Origin: Ceratopteris richardii
Taxonomy: Eukaryota > Streptophyta > Polypodiopsida > Polypodiales > Pteridaceae
NCBI GenBank assembly: GCA_020310875.1
Contig: CM035412.1
Location: 132,623,374 to 132,687,373, forward strand
DNA length: 64,000 nucleotides
Reading direction: 5' to 3'
Shown one piece after another: positions 56,345 to 64,000 of this stretch. A program made the position numbers and the translations under genes. The notes beneath the pieces are model-generated. The model ran no database searches. It was given only the letters and a program-made list of their open reading frames with translations, and was not told the origin of the DNA. Numbering within the stretch: the first letter of the stretch is position 1; each line of letters starts with the position of its first letter.

Positions 56345-57828
56345 ATTTGAAGATCCATTTTACACCTATAGCCCTCTTTCCCTCTGGTAACTCACATAGC
56401 TACCAAGTTTGATTCTTATGAATAGAATCAATCTCTTCTTGCATAGCTTTTCTCAAAATAGGAATGTTAAGTGCAGCTTTAACACATGTAGGTTCATCTT
56501 CAACTGTAGTAAGTGCCAAAATATCATGAATCTCAAAGTCTTCAGCAAAACTTACATGATCTTTTTTGTTGTCATTGTCTAGTCTGACTCCTTGTTCTTC
56601 TTGTAAAAGTCTTTGTACCACTATCTTTCCAAGCCTGATATAACCAAGTAGGTGTATCCTTAAATAGTGGTGAAACCCTTTCTGACGCTTCAACTTCCAC
56701 AAGTTTTGGAACTTGTCCTGTCGAGGTACTAGGACTTTTTGGAACTTTAGCTTCTTCCATTTCTGGAATCAAAGTCTCATGTGGAACTGACTTTGTAGAA
56801 GGTTGTGAAATTCCTCTTTCTTCAACTTTTTCTTGAATCCTAGGAATTGTAACTCCCTCTTGATATGGCTAAACATGTACATCGAGAATATTTCTAAAAA
56901 ATCCATAGTCATTTTCACTAATGAACTCTGGAATTTCTGCTTCTTTATCATAAACTTTATTTTCAGCAATATAAGCATTACGAGAAAGAATAATCTCACC
57001 TGTCTCTGGAACATAAAACCTGTATCCTTTACTCTTAACAAGATATCCAATAAAAATAACTTTCTTTGCTTTTACATCTAGTTTGCCTCGGTCATTTTTC
57101 TCAACATGTACATAAGAAATTGATCCAAACACTCTGAAGTAACTCACACTAGGTTTTCTACCATAATAAGCTTCATAAGGTGTGATTACCTTTAAAGCCT
57201 TTGTAGATGACCTGTTCAAAATGTGATTAGCTGTATGTACTACATCAAACCAGAATTTTGGTGAAAGCTTCTTGGATGCCATCATGCTCCGCATAATCTC
57301 AACAAGTACTCTATTCTTTCTTTCTGCAACACCATTCTGCTGAGGAGTATAAGCAATAGTAAGGTGTCGAGTAATACCTTTCTCATCAAGAAATGTTTGG
57401 AACTCATTTGACAAGTATTCTCCACCTTTATCACTTCTGAGAATCTGGATAGTTTCCTGACTTTCATCTTCAACCATAGCTACAAACTTTTTGAACATAG
57501 CTGACTTCAATTTAAGAGCATAGATCCATGAATATCTCGTAAAATCATCAACGAATATAACAAAATACCTGAAGCCCTGAACAGAGTCTTCTCTCATAGG
57601 TCCATTCACATCTGAATGAATAATCTGCAATTTCTTGGTAGCTTTAATATGACCATGTTTCTTGAAAGGTAGTTTATGCATCTTATCTTCAAGACAACCT
57701 TCACATATATCTGAATCATCTGGTAGCTCGAATGAGGGTAAACTCTCAACCATACCTCTATCTTTGATACTTTTGAGAGCTGCAAAACTAATATGTCCAA
57801 AGCTTTCATGCCATATTTCTCTCTTCAA
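56345..57828 (-). pseudogene. pol: Copia-K: integrase and RT start of a - strand copia fragment
   Basis: The 319-codon frame 57828-56869 starts at IWHESFGHISFAALKSIKDR (zinc H-H), CEGCLEDKMH (C-C), HSDVNGPM, FVDDFTRYSW, RSDKGGEYLS, NGVAERKNRV (complete D-D-E), and the C-terminal VIFIGYLVKSKGYRFYVPET. 56702-56400 and the following bases give the linker and RT start (EEIDSIHKNQTW, then ELPEGKRAIGVKWIFK after one stop). RT ends at about 56345. The start at WHESFGH is the junction with Copia-L, not a start codon. Different family from F/L. Confidence 0.9.
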
Positions 57829-58720
57829 TTATGGTAGTCACACACTCACAAAATTGGAAGTATGGCACAAAAGGTTAGCACATATTGGTGAAAGATCATT
57901 AAAGAAAATTTGTAGGGACCAAAGTGTACTTGGACTCCCTAACTTGTTAAAACAACACATGATTTATAAGTGTAGTGCATGTCAATTTGGAAAGTCTCAC
58001 AGGTTACCATTCATGAAGAAAGGATATATACATGGAGATCTCTTGGATTTGGTTCATACAAATGTATGGGGCTAGCAAGGATGCTTCAATATTAGGATCA
58101 ATGTATTATGTCTCCTTCATTGGATTGCAGTAGATGGACTATACTATATTTTATGAAACACAAAGATGAAGTTTTTTCATGCTTCAAAAGATATTTGTCT
58201 CTTGTGGAGAATCAAACACGTAAAACACTAAAAAAGGCTAAGGCCAGATGGAGGAGGAGAGTACATCTCCCATGAATTTCATGCCTTTCTTCAAGAGATG
58301 GGAATCAAAAGAGAGATCACTACAAGGTACACTCCTGAGCAAAATGGAGTGGCAGAAAGAAGGAATAGGACAATTGTTGAAGCTGCAAGGTCTATGCTAA
58401 ATGAGAAACACTTACCTAATTACTTATGGGTTGAGGTTGTATCCACAACCACTTATTTGATTAACAGGTTACCTTCAAAATCACTTGATGGCATGACACC
58501 ATATGAGGCTTGGAATGAAGAAGACCAAGGTTGGATCATTGTAAGATTTTTGGATATGTTGCTTTTGCTCATGTTCCTTCACAGGTTAGAGGCAAGATGG
58601 ATCCCAAATCAGAAAGGTGTGTATTCATTGGATATGACAACAATCAAAAGGGCTACAAATTATACAACCCAACAACCAAAGGATTCTTGGTGAGTAGAGA
58701 TGTAGTATTTGATGAGAATA
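57829..58720 (+). pseudogene. pol: Copia-L integrase (same family as Copia-F)
   Basis: Starts abruptly at NYGSHTLTKLEVWHKRLAHI (zinc H-H), YKCSACQFGKSHRLPFMKKG (C-C), LVHTNVWG then a stop at 58075, a scrambled stretch to about 58250, GGGEYISHEF (second Asp mutated region), NGVAERRNRTIVEAARSMLN (58298-58693 frame). A shift near 58540 moves on to HCKIFGYVAFAHVPSQVRGK and CVFIGYDNNQKGYKLYNPTT in the next frame. Confidence 0.88.
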
Positions 58721-59660
58721 GTTCTTGGTATGAAGATTCATGTAGAAAGGTCAACCTACCTTATGATCTTGAAGAAGATTTTCCAAAACTTGTTAAGGAT
58801 AATTCTTCTAAAGTTGAAGAGCAGGATACCTCAAAAAATGACGAAGCAACTCAGTATGAAAAACTCAAAATGTGGAAGTCTAAAGGTAAAGAAAAAATGC
58901 AGGAACTTGGACAAGAGGCAGAATCATCACATCATGGCCTAAGAAGGTCCATGAGGGAGAACAGAAAGCCAGAAAGGTATGGGTTTGATACTTCTCTAGT
59001 CACTAAACATCTAGCACGAGACATAAATCAAGAGGAACCTTCAACATTTGAGGAAGCAAAGAAGAAATCAGAATGGAGGCATGCAATGGAAGAAGAAATT
59101 GAAGCTCTTGAGGAGAATAACTTCCCAAGTCTCCATCAATGAAAGTGTTAGGCTCAAGGTGGATTTACAAATTGAAGAAGAACTCAGATGGCTCCCTTAA
59201 TAGGTATAAGGCAAGGCTTGTGGCAAAAGGCTTTGCACAAACTCAGGGAATTGATTATGAAGAGAACTTCTCTCCTGTGGCAAAGATGTCCACAATTAGG
59301 GTTTTGCTTAGTATTGCCTCTTCCAAGAATTGGAAGATACTTCAATTGGATGTAAAAAATGCATTTCTTAATGGATGGATAACAGAAGAGGTATATATGG
59401 CACAACCACCTAGTTTTGAGAATCACTTATATCCTAATTATGTGTGTAAACTTGATAAAGCTTTATATGGACTCAAACAAGCCCAAGGGCTTGGAATCAT
59501 AGGCTTGTCTCATTCTTGCAGGACAAAAGATTTCAACCTAGCAAGGCAGATCCATCACTATTCATAAAGAGGAGTAATTATGAAGTCATCTATTTGTGTG
59601 TGTATGTAGATGATATTGTTCTTACAAGAAATGCTACAGATGGCATGAAGAGAATCAAGA
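58721..59660 (+). pseudogene. pol: Copia-L linker and reverse transcriptase
   Basis: Linker EQDTSKNDEATQYEKLKMWK in frame 58531-59142. RT proper in 59139-59567: [60 protein letters not shown]. The frame breaks at KQAQGLG (one-base change where KQAPRAW is expected), then YLCVYVDDIVLT at about 59590-59625 (YVDD intact) in another frame. Confidence 0.88.
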
Positions 59661-59664
59661 ACAA

Positions 59665-60365
59665 ATGAGAGAAGAATTCAAGATAAGTGATTTGGGTTCA
59701 CTTACCTACTTCCTAGGATTGGAAGTTATCTACAAAGATCATGGTTTGTTTCTTACTCAAAGAAAGTACATTAAAGACATGTTGGCAAAATTCAAGATGC
59801 AAGATTGCAGGATTGCAAGTACTCCAATGGAGGTTAATCATAAATTGAGCTCAAATGAAGGTGAACTCATAGAAGATGTGACAGGTTATCAAAGCCTTGT
59901 GGGTAGTTTGAACTATGCCACATTGACAAGGGTTGATATATGTTATAGTGTGAGTGTGCTAAGTCAGTTTATGCACACACCCAAGAAACCTCACATGGAT
60001 GCTGCCAAGAGCATACTTAGATATCTCAAAGGGACCATGAATGAGGGGTTATACTACCCTTATGTATCTGATTTAAATTTGAAATTGTTCTCTGATGCAG
60101 ATTGGGTTGGCTCCAAGGAAGACAGAAGGAGCACCTCAGGTTATCTTACCTTTGTAGGTTCAAAACTTGTTTCATGGGCATCCAAGAAGCAACCCATAGT
60201 TGCTCTCTCTTCCACAGAGGCTGAATACAGAGGTCTTGCCATAGCTACTCAAGAAGCTATGTGGAATCATTATCACTATGTAAGAGAGAAGATTGTGAGC
60301 AAGGAGATTCAAATATCATATGTGTCCACTCATCAACAATGTGCACATATTCTAACAAAGTCTCT
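59665..60365 (+). pseudogene. pol: Copia-L RT end and RNase H with internal deletion
   Basis: Frame 59665-60387: ISDLGSLTYFLGLEVIYKDH, YQSLVGSLNYATLTRVDICY, FSDADWVGSKEDRRSTSGYL (Asp), ALSSTEAEYRGLAIATQEAM (Glu), then directly NHYHYVREKIVSKEI. About 45 codons that hold the last catalytic Asp (GDN block) are deleted in frame near 60263. Homology ends at ILTKSL (about 60365); the PPT and LTR are missing. Confidence 0.9.
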
Positions 60366-61129
60366 GTCAGCACTACTCTCAAAATAGTCATGTTCCTAGA
60401 GTTGTTTCTGAGTGTGTACTTGACCATTTTCCATGATTCAAAGCTTGTTAAAAGCAGCAAACTATCTAGTATATGGTTAAAAAATTTTAGGAGCATTGAA
60501 TTCTTCAATCTTGAGATATTGCCATTGTTCTGCTCATGGGTTTGAGTACTTCTATAGCCCGTGAAAATCGGGATGGTCCTATGAATTGCTAAGTTCTTTT
60601 GTCCTTGTGTAGTCCATCATTTTTTATGAAATAACTCTTGATTGTTAGCTTAATAAGTTCCTAAGACTTCCCCAAAAGGAATTAAGTTAATTGCTGTTGT
60701 GGCCAAGGAATTGTTCAAAATACTGTGTAGGTGTATGAACATAAATAGCGAGTTTTTTGCTCTTGAATCTACTCCAACTTATCTGTTTTGATTCAACTTT
60801 TTGAGAGTGATCTTTCAAGGTACATAGAGTGTCTAATACATCCTTTGGCAAGCTAAAATGACCCACCACATATCTCTGAATTTCATTTGGCTGGTGTAGT
60901 ACAAAGGTTTTGCAACACCACTTCATCTTCATCAACTACAAATCCATCTCTTCACAATGAGTAGGTATGATGGTTCGGAATGTCTTATTAGAATCTCAAA
61001 GGGATATTTACATTTTCTAAGCCTTTCCACCACTCAGGGTCACGAATATATGGACCTTATCTATCATGTCCGGTAGATGATTTTCCCCTAACGATTTCCA
61101 AACCTTTGGACAAAGCTTTGATAAAGATA
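60366..61129. other. unassigned DNA with one 82-codon frame
   Basis: Downstream of the Copia-L break. The - strand frame 60935-60687 (MKWCCKTFVLHQPNEIQRYV, VGHFSLPKDVLDTLCTLKDH) has balanced composition and looks protein-like, but I do not recognise it and there are no splice sites I can defend around it. It could be a piece of a gene or of an unrecognised element. Confidence 0.3.
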
Positions 61130-61580
61130 GAGATGACCTCAGTAATAAACTATAAAGTGGCAAGAGTCTAGGGTTAGATGGCCTACCTAATGAATTTATG
61201 AAGGCCGTCTAGGATGACTTGGACGATGCTCTCAAACGAAGGACTCTTTAAGTAGATGAACAAAAAGGGAATAAGGAACAACATCAAGAATTCGAGTCCC
61301 TATAGCTATGCTCCACATGGGCTACAAAATCATTGAAAAGGTGCCCAACAATAGAAATATAGGAATTTTGCCATGCCGGATGAATAAAATATAAAAAGGT
61401 ACTATTACGGTAAAGTTGATTATGGAAGCCATTGTAGGTGACTCGGAGCATGTCGAATATGCAAACAAATCATATAAAGATTTCTTTCTCCTCAAAATTT
61501 ACCTAGATAATGCCTATGATTGAGTACAATGGGATACCATTATCAATGGTGGACCTGGAGTTCAATAGAAGATTTGCAAG
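61130..61580 (+). pseudogene. decayed LINE reverse transcriptase fragment
   Basis: Across several frames: LSNKLxSGKSLGLDGLPNEF followed by MKAV (about 61140-61210), the N-terminal RT motif of non-LTR elements (KSPGPDGFxxEF), and later KIYLDNAYDxVQWDTIINxV (about 61496-61550), the block KxDxxKAYDxVxWxFL with the first catalytic Asp. Stops are frequent. + strand, opposite to the LINE at the window end, so a separate insertion. Confidence 0.7.
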
Positions 61581-62557
61581 CATGGTGTCTACTGTAATGG
61601 GGAATGCATCTAGAATAATTAACAACAATGGAAAAATCCCTAATTTATACACCATGAGTATTTGATTAGAAAATGATATTCTTGGAGATCCTAAGTTTAG
61701 CCCTTAGCTCATGTAAGATTTATTTCCCCTTGGTTCCATCTTTTATCTTAAAATGGAGTTAGAAGGCATATGGGAAAGTAATTTCTAATGGTTTCTCCTA
61801 TTGGACCCTATACTTTGTACATATTGATATATATGTGTTGTTTTCCTGTATCATTTCCTCTTAAGAAGAATCTTGGAAAGAAAATCAACATCATCTAGGT
61901 GAACTTAATCCATAAAATATGAATTATCCATATTTGATTAATCATGTGCAAGATCACAGATGAATTATATGCAGTCAATAAACATGCAATTATTTGTTCA
62001 ACAAAATCCCTTGCAAAACAAATTTCAAAATGTTCTACAGCTTAGCATGAAAAATGCCCTTATACACTCCAGGTATTCCTAACCGTGAGTGTACCTAGAA
62101 GTAATAATTTTGACCGAAACTATCCTCATGTCATATGCGACTCAACCATCTTAGTTCACAAATAATAACTTCCTAGTAATAGAATGCAATCATTTGATAG
62201 TTATTCAAAAATCCATGTGACTTGAGGATTAGGTTGTAGTTTTCTAACATATTGCCAAGAGCATTCTCAGAGTGCCTAGTGTTCTCATCATTTCTCTAAA
62301 TTGTTGTCCCCTTTATACATAGGCACTATTATGTACCACAATACTATACCAAAATATAGAAAATTATTAGAAAAGTCAAACATAGGCTTGTAAAAAAGCC
62401 TCGTTTTTTTTTTTCCAAGGTGTCCCTCAACCTTGGATACATTAATTGCTCTAGTAATCCTATCTTTGAATCAAACGCAAATGCTACAGGGAGACTAGAC
62501 CTGGCCCAACTTCCTCTTTTTTTATTATTTTATTTTTCTAAGAAACTCAGATGGTGC
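61581..62557. other. no gene seen
   Basis: AT-rich with an 11-T run at 62405-62415. No LTR, TIR or protein motif found. Confidence 0.35.
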
Positions 62558-62641
62558 AGGGAAAACATGCGCGGAGTCCGAGCATGTGTAACCTAGTTGC
62601 TGATTACTTGAAGCTGTGGGAGGAAGTCCTGAGTTCAAGTC
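62558..62641 (+). mobile_element. possible tRNA-derived (SINE-like) fragment
   Basis: TAGTTGCTGATTAC followed about 30 bases later by GAGTTCAAGTC, a weak A-box/B-box pair as in tRNA-type SINEs, ending where the LINE poly(A) begins. No cloverleaf and no second copy; could be chance. Confidence 0.25.
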
Positions 62642-62655
62642 TTTTTTTTTTTTTT
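62642..62655 (-). other. poly(A) tail of the terminal LINE
   Basis: Fourteen T on the + strand, that is A14 on the - strand, about 105 bases after the stop codon of the LINE frame. This marks the 3' end of the element. Confidence 0.8.
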
Positions 62656-62760
62656 GAAGGACAGAAAGTATAAAATTGATGCAAAAAGAAAATACAATCA
62701 AAGTATCAAGCTCTCATAGGAGTCTGATACAATTACAGCGAGGCATCAAAAGGGTAAGCC

Positions 62761-64000
62761 TCAATTCAAGTGCAGGTTTACATAGTCATCCAGCAAATAG
62801 AACATTTGCATCCTAGGTTTAGAATACAACTTCAGAAGTTTAGCTTTCCAGACATTATATCTATAATTCTTAAGAATTACAAAGGGACTTTTGTCTTCCG
62901 ATTGGGAATCACTATTGTCAGTGAAGCAATTAATGAGAATTTTCTTCAATCCCACCATATAGGAAAAGAAGTAGTCCTTCCCTTTTCTATTAAAAATGGC
63001 ACTGTTCCTGGTCTTCCAAATGAACCACAAGGAGTGGATTCTGATGAGCTGCCACAAAAGAATGTCCAAGCCACAAGCTTCACCCAGCAGAATTTCTTTA
63101 CTGTTGGGAGCATTAATACCTTGGTTCTGACAAACAAGCCTCATACCAAGCCAAAATCTGGAAGAGCTTTTACAATGGATGAACAAGTGATCAAGATCCT
63201 CAACTTTACCACATAGCTTGCAATTCCCAGCATCAATTTTATACTTCCTAGCAAGATCCCCTGTCCAAATGCCTTTGTGGAGAATGAGCCAGTTAAGGCA
63301 GGACTGCTTGTTGGAGAAGGGAAAAGCCCAAGTGCATTGGAATCTGTACCTCCATTGTAAGGGGGACCATTGGAGATCCCACTTCTTATTGAGTTTTCTT
63401 GTTATTTCTCTGATACTTCTGTCCCTCTTTTTGTAGGATTTAAGAATATCCTCAGCAACAATATGAAGGGAGATCTCCTTCCTCCACAAGTGACTTTCCA
63501 GTTTTTTCTTCAGAAAAACCTTCTGATTTGAAAGGATCTGCTTGCATTGACCAGAGAGCCCATCAAAACCTGAAATGAAAGAGTCATTAATAATGATACC
63601 ATCAATTAAAAAGTCCTGCCAATGACCAAATCCCTTCATTCTGCATTTATTCCATCTAATGGGAAGAGAGGGGGAGGGACCCGGATTATTCCAACCAAAC
63701 CATATGGAGTCTTGAGCTAAGAAGGAAAGGTTATGACCAAAGTATATAGGCAAATTATACTTAGCTTTCACAGCCATCCAAGCTTTCCACAAGGAGCAAA
63801 TAAGCTGACTGCCTTTGGGAACAAATTCAACTGGAGAAGAAATAACATCCCAAAGAGAACAATTGACCCAGCTTTTATTATGCTTAATGTTGAATTTGCT
63901 AACATTTCTTTTAATTAAACAAGCCCAGAAGTCATTTGATGAAAGGGATCTGAATATCCACTTAGCAGCCATTTGAGTGGCCATCCTGGAAGGACAAATA
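62761..64000 (-). CDS. LINE ORF2 C-terminal part with zf-RVT zinc motif (partial)
   Basis: The frame stays open from the window edge to a stop at 62761. The Met at 63984 is internal: the upstream codons CPSR are in frame and fit the family pattern. The first about 40 residues (MAAKWIFRSLSSNDFWACLI) match the region after the RT thumb in plant L1 proteins (AKWIxxxL...WxxLI). Residues about 200-280 form the zf-RVT domain: WDLQWSPLQWRYRFQCTWAF, CLNWLILHKGIWTGDLARKY, then CKLCGKVEDLDHLFIHC with Cys255, Cys258, His266, His270, Cys271, then FIWKTRN near 330. In the family this part follows the reverse transcriptase and probably aids RNA binding. No stop inside 407 codons. Confidence 0.85.
   Translation of the reverse strand, partial: ICPSRMATQMAAKWIFRSLSSNDFWACLIKRNVSKFNIKHNKSWVNCSLWDVISSPVEFVPKGSQLICSLWKAWMAVKAKYNLPIYFGHNLSFLAQDSIWFGWNNPGPSPSLPIRWNKCRMKGFGHWQDFLIDGIIINDSFISGFDGLSGQCKQILSNQKVFLKKKLESHLWRKEISLHIVAEDILKSYKKRDRSIREITRKLNKKWDLQWSPLQWRYRFQCTWAFPFSNKQSCLNWLILHKGIWTGDLARKYKIDAGNCKLCGKVEDLDHLFIHCKSSSRFWLGMRLVCQNQGINAPNSKEILLGEACGLDILLWQLIRIHSLWFIWKTRNSAIFNRKGKDYFFSYMVGLKKILINCFTDNSDSQSEDKSPFVILKNYRYNVWKAKLLKLYSKPRMQMFYLLDDYVNLHLN

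Larger units (their letters stand above)
62642..64000 (-). mobile_element. 3' end of an L1-type LINE, continues beyond the window
   Basis: Poly(A), short 3' UTR (62656-62760) and the C-terminal part of the RT-containing ORF. The 5' part lies past base 64000. The frame is open for more than 400 codons, the longest intact one in the window, so this is a comparatively young insertion or a well-preserved copy. Confidence 0.88.

Noticed and set aside
56833..57081. + strand frame rich in Asn, Ile and Phe
   Set aside because: Antisense shadow of the Copia-K integrase C-terminal region.

Overview
This window is plant nuclear DNA made almost entirely of transposable elements. Nothing in it looks bacterial: there are no operons, no Shine-Dalgarno sites and no intact host gene. 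What identifies it as plant are Ty1/copia pol fragments with plant-type primer-binding sites (TGGTATCAGAGC, initiator tRNA-Met), Ty3/gypsy gag-PR-RT-RH-IN fragments, gypsy-type non-coding LTR elements, an L1-type LINE carrying a zf-RVT zinc motif, and a tRNA-derived SINE-like insertion. Most coding copies are old and carry many stops, shifts and deletions. That slow decay without purging is typical of very large seed-plant genomes such as gymnosperms. The species is an inference I cannot pin down.

Layout. 1-3240: 3' part of a + strand copia element (A) with a roughly 1.07 kb LTR that contains five near-perfect palindromes. 3246-22045: a - strand gypsy element (B), split by two later insertions. 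The first, 4065-11791, is a rearranged copia composite (C): its gag-PR half is inverted relative to its IN-RT-RH half, and a 2.66 kb TIR DNA transposon carrying pieces of spliced genes interrupts its gag. The second, 18255-20939, is a short-LTR, mostly non-coding copia derivative (D). A palindrome-rich array at 17752-18179 sits in B's presumed leader. 22174-23312: a gag fragment and a lone LTR of the C family. 23640-24060: a second palindrome-rich array. 24618-31480: two halves of the B gypsy family joined head to head through a 62-bp inverted repeat. 31508-31943: a protease-like reading frame that ends against a 137-bp AT microsatellite.

32600-49505: a - strand copia element (F) interrupted near its 3' end by a non-autonomous LTR element (G, 33125-45783, TSD GTAGA). 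The 3' LTR of G holds a non-coding gypsy-type LTR element (H, 33580-40401, TSD CTATG) and a SINE-like insertion. Next comes a second member of the H family (I, from 49511), itself split by a complete 5.07 kb copia element (J, 50474-55543). 56345-60365: two copia fragments (K -, L +) abutting head to head. 60366-62640: mostly unassigned DNA with a decayed LINE RT piece. 62642-64000: the 3' end of a - strand LINE with the best-preserved reading frame in the window and a poly(A) tail.

The genes do not form a pathway. The logic of the region is insertion chronology: F, then G, then H; I, then J; B, then C and D; and the TIR element inside C. The most unusual points are the five symmetric palindromes in the A LTR, the inversion-type structure of C, the gene-carrying TIR element, the palindrome arrays, and a leader motif shared by unrelated copia elements.
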